Positions 53,781 through 62,779 of a stretch of 64,000 nucleotides of DNA are shown here, piece by piece (position 1 is the stretch's first letter; each line of letters opens with the position of its first letter). The stretch lies in NCBI RefSeq assembly GCF_947331435.1, contig NZ_CAMZOF010000004.1, forward strand, positions 372,001 through 436,000, given 5' to 3'. Position numbers and translations under genes: made by a program. This DNA comes from Pelagibius sp. Alg239-R121 (GTDB lineage Bacteria > Pseudomonadota > Alphaproteobacteria > Kiloniellales > Kiloniellaceae). The notes beneath the pieces were generated by a model that saw only the letters and a program-made list of their open reading frames with translations, was not told where the DNA came from and did no database searches.

Positions 53781-54095
53781 TCAAGAATCTGCTGATGTTG
53801 GTTCGAGGCCACCGCTGGTGACCAGTTCTTTCAGGCGGTCTTCGGTGTAGGCGCTTTCAAGGGCGTCGGCCGCTCGCGTGGCTTCTACCTCAAGATCATC
53901 GCTCACCTCACTCGGCTCGGCTCGGCGCCAATGTTCCAGATAGGAATCGCTGTCGCGCAGCTTCGCGCGCATGGCCGCCCGGTCTATCGCTTTCTCGAAG
54001 CGTTCGTCGAGTTGCCGTTTTGCGTTCTTGCGCCCAGCCTTCACGATGACCTGGGCTGGAATGTCGCGCCAGTAAACGACTGTTAACTTTGCCAT
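53781..54095 (-). CDS. Virulence-factor-family small protein
   Basis: 104 aa. LTVVYWRDIPAQVIVKAGRKNAKRQLDERFEKAIDRAAMRAKL and SYLEHWRR match the short family named Virulence_fact (PF13769), whose molecular role is unknown. It regularly accompanies corrinoid demethylation genes in alphaproteobacteria, which fits this place between DUF1638 and MetF genes. Confidence 0.85.
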   Translation of the reverse strand: MAKLTVVYWRDIPAQVIVKAGRKNAKRQLDERFEKAIDRAAMRAKLRDSDSYLEHWRRAEPSEVSDDLEVEATRAADALESAYTEDRLKELVTSGGLEPTSADS

Positions 54096-54134
54096 TCTCT
54101 GTTCTTTCTTCGTGGGCTCACGACGAGCGCCAAC

Positions 54135-54755
54135 CTAATGAGTCTGCCGGATGAAACTGTCCAGTTCGCCGTAACCGGTAAAGCGGTATTCGTAGCCCAG
54201 ATTGATCTTCTGTGCCGCGACCTCGGCTTCGGCCTGCAGATCGGCGTCCACCGTTTGTGCCAGATAGACCAGTTTGGTGTAGTTGCCGAAATACATCGGC
54301 AGGAGTTCAGGATGCCGGTCGATACCCATGCCCTCGATGATCAGGCGGTCGAAATGCCGGACCAGGTAATCGGTCAGATAGAAACAGGTTGGATCGGCGT
54401 CGGCCTGTTCATTGAACCCGGTGACACCACTGTAGAAGGCATAGCAGTGCGGGCCGTCGATCCGCTCTGCCCCTTCCTCTTCCAAAACCCGGTCCAGGTC
54501 GCCGCCGGTTCCACAGTCGCCGTACAGCACCAGGATCTTCTCGTAGCTGTCCCGATTGTCGCGGATTTTCTTACGAACGCCCTCGGGAATCTTCTGCGGC
54601 GTGTTGTGCCAGATCGCGGGCAGGCAAGTCACGCTCAGGTGGGTCCAATGGTTCAGCCGGATCAGATCGACGACTTCGCGTGCCAGAGCGCCACAGGCGA
54701 TCAGCAATGTGCGTTGGGTCGTCTCCTCCGTCGTTCCGTTCTGCATTAGATCCAT
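54135..54755 (-). CDS. DUF1638 protein of the corrinoid operon
   Basis: 206 aa. TLLIACGALAREVVDLIR, CLPAIWHNTPQKIPEGV, ILVLYGDCGTGGDLDRVLEEEGAERIDGPHCYAFYSG and GNYTKLVYLAQTVDADL match DUF1638. Several Cys (LLIACG, CLPA, YGDCGTGG, GPHCYAF) could bind a metal; a role in corrinoid handling is only implied by the neighbourhood. ATG 54755 or 54746 are both possible starts. Confidence 0.88.
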   Translation of the reverse strand: MDLMQNGTTEETTQRTLLIACGALAREVVDLIRLNHWTHLSVTCLPAIWHNTPQKIPEGVRKKIRDNRDSYEKILVLYGDCGTGGDLDRVLEEEGAERIDGPHCYAFYSGVTGFNEQADADPTCFYLTDYLVRHFDRLIIEGMGIDRHPELLPMYFGNYTKLVYLAQTVDADLQAEAEVAAQKINLGYEYRFTGYGELDSFIRQTH

Positions 54756-54874
54756 CCGGGGTTACATCAGGCTGCAGCAGTGCTGTTCCTGATTTTGAGC
54801 CCGGCAGTCTTTTTGCCGGACCTGTTATCCCTTTGTCTTCGCCAGCTTCCCGAGTCCGTCCGTTCGCCTCAGGC

Positions 54875-55573
54875 CTATTTGCTGAGCTGGTTGTGTTTAC
54901 GGGCCATGAACTCCTTGGCTGTTTCCACCGCGACAGCCGCATCACGGCAGTAAGCGTCCGCACCAATGGCTTCCCCGAAGGCTTCATTCAGCGGTGCACC
55001 ACCAACCAGGACCACATAATCGTCCCGCATGCCCTTTTCCTTCAGGGTGTCGATGACGACCTTCATGTAGGGCATGGTGGTGGTCAGCAGAGCAGACATA
55101 CCAAGGATATCCGGCTCGTGCTCTTCGATCGCGGCCAGATAATTCTCGACCGGATTGTTGATGCCGATGTCGATGACGTCGAAGCCCGCACCTTCCATCA
55201 TCATGGAGACCAGATTCTTGCCGATGTCGTGAATGTCGCCCTTGACCGTTCCGATGACCATTTTGCCCAGCTTGGGCGCCCCGGTTTCGGCCAGCAGCGG
55301 GCGCAGAATGAACATTCCGCCCTTCATGGCGTTGGCCGCCAGCAGAACCTCAGGGACAAAGAGGATGCCATCGCGGAAGTCGATGCCGACGATCCGCATG
55401 CCTTCGACGAGCGCCTGAGTCAGGACGTCGTAAGGGGTCCAGTTCCGCTCGAGCAGGATGTTGACGCCTTCTTCGATCTCTTCCTTCAAGCCATCGTAGA
55501 GATCGTCGTGCATCTGTTTGACGAGTTCATCGTCATCAAGGGTCCGAAGGTCGAGATCGTCATCGTCCGACAT
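54875..55573 (-). CDS. Corrinoid protein (MtbC/MtaC type)
   Basis: 232 aa. The N-terminal helical cap (residues 20-100: LLERNWTPYDVLTQALVEGMRIVG, PEVLLAANAMKGG) precedes the B12-binding Rossmann domain with the lower cobalt ligand H115 in GDIHDIGKN, SALLTTTM and GGAPLNEAFG. It shuttles the methyl group from a substrate-specific methyltransferase to tetrahydrofolate via the MtgA-like enzyme. First gene of the leftward operon. A small hairpin (CCGGCA/TGCCGG, 54801-54819) lies in the 119-base gap to the next gene. Confidence 0.94.
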   Translation of the reverse strand: MSDDDDLDLRTLDDDELVKQMHDDLYDGLKEEIEEGVNILLERNWTPYDVLTQALVEGMRIVGIDFRDGILFVPEVLLAANAMKGGMFILRPLLAETGAPKLGKMVIGTVKGDIHDIGKNLVSMMMEGAGFDVIDIGINNPVENYLAAIEEHEPDILGMSALLTTTMPYMKVVIDTLKEKGMRDDYVVLVGGAPLNEAFGEAIGADAYCRDAAVAVETAKEFMARKHNQLSK

Positions 55574-56025
55574 GTCTTTAATCCTTAATCGCGTCTGCTA
55601 TCGCACCCGTACACGCGCCGCCGCTTACCGCGCCGCCGACTCTTGAAATACAGGGCGAACCTCAAGGGCCTCATTAAGGCCAGTCCCAATGCACATTTCC
55701 ATGGAATGAGGGGCCTTGAGCTTCGTCTCTCGCGACAACTGCTGTCTGAATTGCGACAAAGCATGAAACATTGTTCTGGTGAGCCCTTTGAAGCGGGCTG
55801 CGGGAAGCTTTGAGGAGGCTGGTTTCAGGCGGATGGGCCGGTGAGGTCCAGACGGCCAAAAGCGGGTGCAAAGCCTTGTCGAAAGGACCTCTGATCCTGC
55901 TTAAAGCTTCGTAAATATTAACTCTTTTTTCACGCATCTATGGTCTGTTCGTTAACCTTAATGGAAGTCTAACGGCTGATATCGGGCGCTGATTTTAGGG
56001 ATACAGCCGGTTAGGGGGGACTGGA
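55574..56025. promoter_or_regulatory. Divergent region with a long leader hairpin
   Basis: 452 bases between the corrinoid operon and a sensor kinase gene. CTCAAGGGCCTCAT (55661-55674) and ATGAGGGGCCTTGAG (55706-55720) are inverted, with one extra base and a 31-base loop, 88-147 bases before the corrinoid ATG. This could be an mRNA leader structure or an operator pair. I looked for a cobalamin riboswitch B12 box and saw none. The right part (55900-55980) is AT-rich. No gene. Confidence 0.5.
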
Positions 56026-59000
56026 TTGGTCACAAGACCGTGGATGACAAGAATTATGTTTGGGCAACTGGGTACAGGATTTCGCCGGATGTGGTTAAGC
56101 CGAGAGAGCTTTAGCCGGACAGCGGATCCACGATGGAAAACAAAGCTTCGCTGGCCGTTTTTATGGACGCCCAAGTGGGCGGCGCTAAGTGCAGCTAAAC
56201 ACAGTGATCGGAACTTGCGGCGCAGTTTCGACCTGTTCTCTCTTGTTTTGTTCCTGCTGTCCTGTGTCGTGCTCGGCGGCTGGGCCTTTACGACTTATCA
56301 CGAAGTCCGGCGTGAGGTTCGGCATCAACTCAAAGCGGCGCTGGATGATGCTGCCATCCCGGTCGGTTTGTTTTTTGCCGATCACGAGGCCGTTCTGCGG
56401 GAGATCGAATGGGGCAGCCTCGTCAATGAGCAATCCTCCAAACCGCTGCCCAGCGAGTCTCTGACGCAGATTCTCGGCCATTGGCGTCAGGCTGCCATCC
56501 TCGAGTCGGACGGGCGGGTCGGCGAACAATGGGCGGCGATTCCCTTGCCTGGCCACAGTGAGCTGATGTCGGTGCTCGCTCAGGCCACAGAGGAACGCCG
56601 CACGGTCCTAAGCACTCCCTACAACATCGACGGCACCTGGTTCGCGACCATCGCCCGTCAGACGCGTTATGGCGAATCCGCGAAGTTCGTCGCCGCGAGT
56701 TTTCCGATTCGTTCTCTGCTGGAATGGTGGTCCGGCCTGGTTCTGCCGACGGGCGCCAAGCTGACGCTGGTGACTGAAGAAGGCCGACTGTGGGTTCAGA
56801 GGCCGCAACCGGATGGCAGCGACGATACTTCTCTGGACATCGAAATGCTGTTCGATGTGGTTTCCGATGCGGAAAGAGCTTCGGGCAGCAAGGTTTTTGC
56901 GGATGACGATGGCGGTCTTAAGCCTGAAGTCGTGACCTGGAAGGCGCTGGACCACTTCAGCCAGATCCTGGTTGCGACCCTATCTGCCGATGATATCTCG
57001 CTGATCTGGCGTAAGCGCTTCCTGACATCCTGGATTTTTGCCGCCGCGGCCTGTCTGGCCCTGCAGCTTGCAACCTTTCTGATCGGACGGTCAGTGGTTC
57101 GAGAGGCGCGAAATCGCGAAGCCATGCTGCAAGCGGTGAGCGACAGCGAGGAACGCCTGCGCGACATCGCCAACGCCGCTTCCGACTGGTTCTGGGAAAT
57201 GGGCGCAGACCTCAGTTTCACCTATGTTTCCGACCGGGTGCGCGATGCCACAGGCATGGACCCCTCAAGTTTCATCGGCCACAAGGTGTTCGAGGTGCTC
57301 GATCCGGCAATCGATCCCGCGGCCGCCCAGACCCACATGGAAGACCTGGCCCGCTACGCCGGGTTCAGGGAGTTTACCTATCGGATCGACCTGTCGGACG
57401 GTCATCTGCGATGGATTAAGCTGAGTGGCAAACCACGCTTCGACGCAGACGGGCTTTTCCTGGGATATCGGGGTACCGGTACGGATATTACCGTGGAGCG
57501 TATGGTTGCCGAGCATGCCGCAGCCGCACAAGCGCGCCTGACGCGGGCGATCGAGAGCAGTTCGGACGGCGTTACACTGTTCGATTCCAATGAACGCCTG
57601 ATCCTCTGCAACAGGCGCTTCCGCGAGCTCTTCTTCCCTGGGATGGAGAAACTGGTGCAGCCCGGCGCCAGCTTCACGGACATCGCCATGCTCCATGCCA
57701 AGGCTGGCCGAAACCTGGAAGCATCAAAACACCCCAGATCCTGGGTGGCAAAGCAGGCACGGCTGCGCGCGAAAAACGAGAGTCATGAAATCCGTTTGGA
57801 CGGCGACCGCTGGATCCGGGCCGAACATTTCCGTACGCCCGAGGGTGATACCATCAGCCTCTACAGCGACATCACGCCTTTCAAACGGCGTGAAAAAGAA
57901 CTGATGTTGCTGGCTGCGGAGAATACGCGCTTGGCCGCCGCCGTCACTGCGACGGAAGCCGGCGTCATCATTTCGGATCCACAGCGCCCCGGCGATCCGA
58001 CCATCTTTGTCAATCCCGCCTTCACCCGTTTGACCGGTTATGAGCCGGGCGATGTGCTGGGCAAAAACTGCTGGTTTCTCCAGGGGCCGGAAACCGATCC
58101 TGCGACTCTGGAGACCCTGCAGCGCGGGCTCAAGACGCATAATCCGGTGCGCGTAGATATTATGAACTACCGCAAGGATTCGTCGAAGTTCTGGAGCCGC
58201 CTGGTCGTCAACCCGGTGTTCGACGACGACGGTGCCGTGCTGTATCACGTCGGCGTACACACGGATATCTCAGAACAGAAGCGCGTCGAAAGCGAACTGG
58301 TGGAGACCAAGGAGCATGCCGAGGTCGCAAACCGTGCAAAGTCTGATTTCCTGGCTGTGATGAGCCATGAACTCCGGACACCACTGAATGCAGTGATCGG
58401 ATTTTCCGAATTCCTGTCGATGGAAATGCTCGGTCCATTGGGCAACAAACGATACAAAAGTTACGCCGACGATATCAAATCATCCGGGCTTCATCTGCTC
58501 GATCTGATCAACGACATTCTCGATCTTTCCAAAGCCGAGGCCGACAAGATCGAATTGCATGACGAACCTCTGGATCTGGCTGCCACGGCGGAGCACTGCC
58601 TTGCCATGGTCCGCAGCCGTGCCGAGTTGGCCAATGTGACCTTGATCAACGAGCTGCCGGCCGGATTGCCGCCCCTGATGGCGGATGAGCGCCGGATCAA
58701 GCAGATCCTGATCAATTTACTGAGCAACGCCGTAAAGTTCACGCCAGCCGATGGGACGATCCGTGTCTTTGCGCAAAACTATCGCGGACGGATCAAGCTG
58801 GTGGTCGAGGACACGGGAATCGGTATCGCAGCCTCGGACATTCCGAAGGTCCTGAAGCCGTTCGGCCAGGTCGATAGCACGGTCAGCCGTGAACATGAAG
58901 GCACCGGTCTGGGCCTGCCGCTGTGCAAGCGTCTTGCCGAGCTTCACGGTGCGGTGTTCAAGATCGATAGCGAGCCCGGCAAAGGAACGTCGATATCGGT

Positions 59001-59043
59001 CGTCTTTCCGGCCCAGCGGATTCTCCAGCGCGAGGCTGCCTGA
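56026..59043 (+). CDS. PAS/LOV-type membrane sensor histidine kinase
   Basis: 1005 aa, TTG start at 56026 preceded by AGGGGGGA at good distance. TM1 (about 67-90) and TM2 (about 333-357) enclose a periplasmic sensor domain. PAS 1 covers about 375-490, PAS 2 about 505-625. The third (about 642-755) is LOV-like: GKNCWFLQGPETDP with photoactive-type C682, NYRKDSSKFWSRLVVNPV and GVHTDIS. It departs from the consensus in two places: Arg after Cys is Trp683, and the signalling Gln of GVQ is H745. HisKA with H781 (MSHELRTPLNAV) and HATPase_c (LINLLSNAVKFT, DTGIGI, GTGLGLPL) complete it. No receiver domain or adjacent regulator gene. Confidence 0.9.
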   Translation: MVTRPWMTRIMFGQLGTGFRRMWLSRESFSRTADPRWKTKLRWPFLWTPKWAALSAAKHSDRNLRRSFDLFSLVLFLLSCVVLGGWAFTTYHEVRREVRHQLKAALDDAAIPVGLFFADHEAVLREIEWGSLVNEQSSKPLPSESLTQILGHWRQAAILESDGRVGEQWAAIPLPGHSELMSVLAQATEERRTVLSTPYNIDGTWFATIARQTRYGESAKFVAASFPIRSLLEWWSGLVLPTGAKLTLVTEEGRLWVQRPQPDGSDDTSLDIEMLFDVVSDAERASGSKVFADDDGGLKPEVVTWKALDHFSQILVATLSADDISLIWRKRFLTSWIFAAAACLALQLATFLIGRSVVREARNREAMLQAVSDSEERLRDIANAASDWFWEMGADLSFTYVSDRVRDATGMDPSSFIGHKVFEVLDPAIDPAAAQTHMEDLARYAGFREFTYRIDLSDGHLRWIKLSGKPRFDADGLFLGYRGTGTDITVERMVAEHAAAAQARLTRAIESSSDGVTLFDSNERLILCNRRFRELFFPGMEKLVQPGASFTDIAMLHAKAGRNLEASKHPRSWVAKQARLRAKNESHEIRLDGDRWIRAEHFRTPEGDTISLYSDITPFKRREKELMLLAAENTRLAAAVTATEAGVIISDPQRPGDPTIFVNPAFTRLTGYEPGDVLGKNCWFLQGPETDPATLETLQRGLKTHNPVRVDIMNYRKDSSKFWSRLVVNPVFDDDGAVLYHVGVHTDISEQKRVESELVETKEHAEVANRAKSDFLAVMSHELRTPLNAVIGFSEFLSMEMLGPLGNKRYKSYADDIKSSGLHLLDLINDILDLSKAEADKIELHDEPLDLAATAEHCLAMVRSRAELANVTLINELPAGLPPLMADERRIKQILINLLSNAVKFTPADGTIRVFAQNYRGRIKLVVEDTGIGIAASDIPKVLKPFGQVDSTVSREHEGTGLGLPLCKRLAELHGAVFKIDSEPGKGTSISVVFPAQRILQREAA

Positions 59044-59127
59044 AGCGGGGTCAGCTTCTAGCGATTGCACTGTCACCCTATAAAGTAGAGGCTGCCCTCT
59101 GGTGGATCGATATCGTCGGGTAGACTC

Positions 59128-59559
59128 TCAGCGGGAAAACTTGGTCGAGAGAATGATCGACGAGGTGGTTTTGCGGATGCCGGGCAGGGCGCCGATTTCG
59201 TCGAGCAGCGCGTCGATTCGCTCGGTTGTTTCGCTCGAAAGAACGGCGATGAGATCGTAGGGACCACTGACCGCGTAGAGAGCGGTCAATTCCGTTACAG
59301 CCTGCAAGCTGTGCGCGACCCGGCTGGAGAGTTTGGGCGCGACTGAAATCATGACATGAGCCTTGATCCGGCTGCGTTCGTATTCATCACTCATCCGCAG
59401 TGTGTAGCCATTGATTATGCCGCTGCGCTCGAGCCGCTCAATCCGGCTTTGTATTGTCGAGCGGGAAACGCCAAGCTTTCTGGCAATGGAAGACGTTGGC
59501 TCCCGTGCATTGTTTTTCAACAACTCCAAGAGCTTAAGGTCTTTTTCATCTATTGGCAT
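59128..59559 (-). CDS. Lrp/AsnC-family transcriptional regulator
   Basis: 143 aa. N-terminal HTH (DEKDLKLLELLKNNAREPTSSIARKLGVSRSTIQSRIERLERSGII), then the RAM ligand domain (VMISVAPKLSSRVAHSLQAV, ALYAVSGPYDLIAVLSSE, LPGIRKTTSSIILSTKFSR). Divergent from a saccharopine-dehydrogenase-family gene 127 bases away, which it probably controls in response to an amino acid, lysine being the natural guess. Confidence 0.93.
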   Translation of the reverse strand: MPIDEKDLKLLELLKNNAREPTSSIARKLGVSRSTIQSRIERLERSGIINGYTLRMSDEYERSRIKAHVMISVAPKLSSRVAHSLQAVTELTALYAVSGPYDLIAVLSSETTERIDALLDEIGALPGIRKTTSSIILSTKFSR

Positions 59560-59686
59560 ATTTATGGTTACCGTCGTTAAATTGCCTTGATTTTATCGTC
59601 ATTTTGACAGATTGCCTACTTCATTTCGACAGAATACTGGGCTCTGATAAGGCATGATTTCCGCTCTCGCTTCCAGAGGTGTCAAA

Positions 59687-60796
59687 ATGACCGGCTCTTC
59701 AATGTCTAACGACCAGACCACCCGCTCGCTCATTGTCGGCGGTGGCAAGATTGGTGAGGCTATAACCGCGCTGCTCTGCGGAACCAACGATTACGCCGTA
59801 ACCATTGCTGATCGGGATGGGCAGGCACTCGATCGCCTCAAGGGCACCTGGAACGGCAAGATCTCGACCCGTTGCCTTGACGTTACAGATGGCCGCGCCA
59901 TGCGCGAAGCCATTACCGGCCACGATGTCGTTCTAAATGCCGGACCCTTCAGTCTGACTCCGGTGGTCGCGGAAGCCGCCAAGGATTGTGGCGCCGGCTA
60001 TTTCGATCTGACCGAGGACGTGGCCAGCACACGTTGTGTCAAAGGGCTTTCCGAGGGCGCCGGTTCGGTCTTTGTGCCACAGTGTGGGTTGGCACCGGGC
60101 TATATCTCGATCGTCGCCAATGATCTCGCTAAACGCTTCGATGAGATCCACGAAATCCGCATGCGTGTCGGGGCTCTGCCGCAGTATCCTTCCAACGCGT
60201 TGAAGTACAACATGACCTGGAGCACCGAAGGTCTGATTAACGAGTACTGCAATCCCTGTGAGGCCATCCACGAGGGCGAGATGCGCGAAGTGTTGCCGCT
60301 CGAAGGTCTAGAGGAATTTGCCCTGGACGGTGTGACCTACGAGGCCTTCAATACCTCGGGGGGCTTGGGGACGCTCTGCGAGAGCTATGCCGGTAAGGTG
60401 CGGGACCTGAACTACAAGACCGTCCGCTATCCCGGTCATAACGCAATCATCAAGCTTCTGCTGAACGATTTGGGGCTCTCATCGCACCGTGATCTGCTGA
60501 AGAGTGTTCTGGAAACCTCGGTTCCCGCAACGCCACAGGATGTGATCGTGATCTTCGTCACCGTCAGCGGCATGCAGAACGGCCGCCTGACCCAGGAGTC
60601 CTACGCCAAGAACGTCTATGGCAATGAAATGGGAGGACAGCGCTGGAGCGCCATCCAACTGACCACTGCCGCTGGGATCTGTGCCATGGTGGACCTGGTG
60701 CGCGACGGTAGTCTGCCAGGGCAGGGATTGGTGAAACAGGAGCAGGCCGATTTGGACCTGTTTCTCGGCAATCGCTTTGGCCGGCATTACGCGTAA
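59687..60796 (+). CDS. Saccharopine dehydrogenase-family protein
   Basis: 369 aa from ATG 59687, which has GAGGTG 6-7 bases upstream; frames to 59654 extend over that box. N-terminal Rossmann motif LIVGGGKIGEAITALL, DVTDGRAMREAITGHDVVLNAGPF and CGLAPGYISIVANDLAKRF are typical of Sdh_NADP proteins (saccharopine or carboxynorspermidine dehydrogenases). The C-terminal domain with TVRYPGHNAIIKLLLNDLGL agrees. With the divergent Lrp regulator it may work in lysine or 2-aminoadipate catabolism. Substrate not fixed by the sequence. Confidence 0.88.
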   Translation: MTGSSMSNDQTTRSLIVGGGKIGEAITALLCGTNDYAVTIADRDGQALDRLKGTWNGKISTRCLDVTDGRAMREAITGHDVVLNAGPFSLTPVVAEAAKDCGAGYFDLTEDVASTRCVKGLSEGAGSVFVPQCGLAPGYISIVANDLAKRFDEIHEIRMRVGALPQYPSNALKYNMTWSTEGLINEYCNPCEAIHEGEMREVLPLEGLEEFALDGVTYEAFNTSGGLGTLCESYAGKVRDLNYKTVRYPGHNAIIKLLLNDLGLSSHRDLLKSVLETSVPATPQDVIVIFVTVSGMQNGRLTQESYAKNVYGNEMGGQRWSAIQLTTAAGICAMVDLVRDGSLPGQGLVKQEQADLDLFLGNRFGRHYA

Positions 60797-60856
60797 TCCG
60801 TCATCCTGAAGCTGGCGTCGTCAGGGCCTCACATCGCGCCCCCGACGGACAGGCAC

Positions 60857-61576
60857 CTATGCCGGACCCTCGGCACGTAGAAACGCAGTGGAGAGTACCC
60901 AGGCAATCATCACAGTGCCCAGGGCCTGAATCACATACGCGACGATGAGAATCAGGAATAACGGGATGTTTGGGATATAGGACGCGTTCAGCAGGTCGAT
61001 GTGCGGATCCATGGCATAGAGCCCACCGATAGAAATCGCGTAGGACACGGCAAAGAGGAGAACCGGACCGGCGAGAAAATGGCCGCTGGTCCAGAGGAAC
61101 TGCGAAATGCCTCTCGAAAATGCCACGCTGAAACCACGTCCCCTGTCGGCGACGAAGGCGGGGAGAAGTGTTCCGAGCAGGCCGAAGACGATCAGGAAGC
61201 AGACGGCCAGCAGGATTCCAATTTCGACGAACGCAGTGATCTCACTGCCAGCTGTAGCTGTGGCGGTAAAGACCTGTGAAAACACAGCAATTACGCCTAT
61301 GACGACTGGAATCATCATCAAGAAGCCCAGTCCGAAAGTCCTTAGCGCGAAGCCGAATACGCGTTTGTTGTCCTCTGCCTTATCTCGGTTGTCCGGCAAC
61401 AGAAGAGAGGCGTGCGCATAAAAAGCGAGGTAGGCCCAGATAAGTACTGAGACGAAGGTTAAGCCACTTCCGCTCGACATTTTTTCCTTGGCGATCTGAA
61501 TGGCGAGTTCGCCCACAATAGCCAGAGCGACGAACGGCAGGAGTTGTGTAAAAAGTCTAACCGACGCGGGGTACAT
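60857..61576 (-). CDS. Hypothetical membrane protein, about six helices
   Basis: 239 aa. Segments LLPFVALAIVGELAIQIA, LTFVSVLIWAYLAFYAHASLLL, FGLGFLMMIPVVIGVIAVF, IGILLAVCFLIVFGLLGTLLPAFVA, FLAGPVLLFAVSYAISIGGLY and IPLFLILIVAYVIQALGTVMIAWVL. The pattern resembles DUF-type glycerophosphoryl/YciC-like membrane families, but I do not recognise it. No operon partner. Confidence 0.8.
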   Translation of the reverse strand: MYPASVRLFTQLLPFVALAIVGELAIQIAKEKMSSGSGLTFVSVLIWAYLAFYAHASLLLPDNRDKAEDNKRVFGFALRTFGLGFLMMIPVVIGVIAVFSQVFTATATAGSEITAFVEIGILLAVCFLIVFGLLGTLLPAFVADRGRGFSVAFSRGISQFLWTSGHFLAGPVLLFAVSYAISIGGLYAMDPHIDLLNASYIPNIPLFLILIVAYVIQALGTVMIAWVLSTAFLRAEGPA

Positions 61577-61758
61577 GAGCAGACAGCCTTCGAAAAATTA
61601 ATTTAGGTTTGAATGAGTGGCTGAGTAGATACTATTTGACTGCCGCGGTTAAGGCTTTCCGAACAGCTGCTGCCTGAAATCGGGCGGAATAGCCCACAGA
61701 AGCGGGGCCGGACAAATGCGCAGGATCTTGATTTTGGCGATGGACGGGAATCCCGCGC

Positions 61759-62667
61759 TTACGCTTTCGCCAGAAAGTCCAGGCAGGCGATTGCGGCGCG
61801 ACGGTTTCGGCCTCTTGGCGTCAGGACAGCATAGAGCGCCCGGTCAAAGGAAACATAACAGTCCGAAACAGGGACCAGCGTGCCTGAGGAAAGATGCCGT
61901 TCAATCAAGCCACGCCATCCGAGCGCGAGACCGCGCCCGCTTGCCGCTGCCTCCAACAAATAGACGTAGTTGTCAAAGCGGATGAATTCGGGCGCAAGGC
62001 CTGCCGTGTCAGTGCTGGCAAGCCAATCTTCCCAGGTCGCCCAACCCTGGTTGCGTTTCGTGAGCTGCAGAAACGGCAGACCGCTCCAACTTGAAACCGG
62101 CTGGCACAGTACTGCATGATGCTCCTTGGCGAAGGTTGGCGCGCAGACCGGTTGGACCGCTTCCTGGAAGACCTGCACGTAATCCGATGGCGCCTTGTCC
62201 AGGAACTCATAAGCAAATGTCACATCGATGCGGGACTCCAGGTGAAGGCCCAGCGTGTCGTACTCGTGGGTCATGATCCGGATCTGGACTTCCCGGCCCA
62301 GCGCTGCCTCCAGGGCTTCGTAGCGGGGCATGAGAAAGAGGTGTGAAATCTCGTGCGTGCAGGCGATGGTAATTTCGTCGCCTTCTGTCCAGTTCGAGAT
62401 GACCGCCGCCGCGGCTTGAATCCTGTCCAAGCCCGAAATGACCGCCTGCTGGAAATAAGAGCCCTGGGCGTTAAGAATCACACCTTTCTTATGCCGATCG
62501 AAGAGCCTTGCGCCCAGCCGGCCCTCCAGATCCGCGATATGCCGGCTGACGGCCGACTGCGAGGTATTGAGTTCTTGTGCGGCGCGGCTGAAGTTGCCGT
62601 GTCGAGCGGCACTTTCGAAGGCGACCAGCGCGCTGGTCGAGGGGACGGAGAAGCGCCGCTTATTCAT
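61759..62667 (-). CDS. LysR-family regulator (GcvA-like)
   Basis: 302 aa. HTH at 12-70: TSALVAFESAARHGNFSRAAQELNTSQSAVSRHIADLEGRLGARLFDR, followed by the linker and periplasmic-binding-like effector domain with RIMTHEYDTLGLHLESRIDVTFAYEF and SGRGLALGWRGLIERHL, as in GcvA-type proteins. Divergent from the arylmalonate-decarboxylase-like gene, its likely target. A palindrome overlaps its start codon. Confidence 0.93.
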   Translation of the reverse strand: MNKRRFSVPSTSALVAFESAARHGNFSRAAQELNTSQSAVSRHIADLEGRLGARLFDRHKKGVILNAQGSYFQQAVISGLDRIQAAAAVISNWTEGDEITIACTHEISHLFLMPRYEALEAALGREVQIRIMTHEYDTLGLHLESRIDVTFAYEFLDKAPSDYVQVFQEAVQPVCAPTFAKEHHAVLCQPVSSWSGLPFLQLTKRNQGWATWEDWLASTDTAGLAPEFIRFDNYVYLLEAAASGRGLALGWRGLIERHLSSGTLVPVSDCYVSFDRALYAVLTPRGRNRRAAIACLDFLAKA

Positions 62668-62681
62668 ATCAGAAATGATAT
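62666..62681. promoter_or_regulatory. Palindrome at the LysR start (possible autoregulatory site)
   Basis: ATATCA-GAAA-TGATAT is a perfect 6-bp inverted repeat with 4-base spacer, sharing two bases with the LysR ATG and lying about 100 bases upstream of the divergent gene. Symmetry and AT content fit a LysR box, but position over its own start codon is unusual. Confidence 0.5.
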
Positions 62682-62779
62682 CTCATTTATGCTTCGATAG
62701 CATTATACAAGATGGTTGGGCGAGTGCAGTCTATACCTAAAACGATCTGTATGACGGTAACTGGAAACAGGGGTTGAAG

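Noticed and set aside
55574-56025. Possible cobalamin riboswitch before the corrinoid gene
   Set aside because: The B12-box consensus was not found; only an unrelated long hairpin is present.
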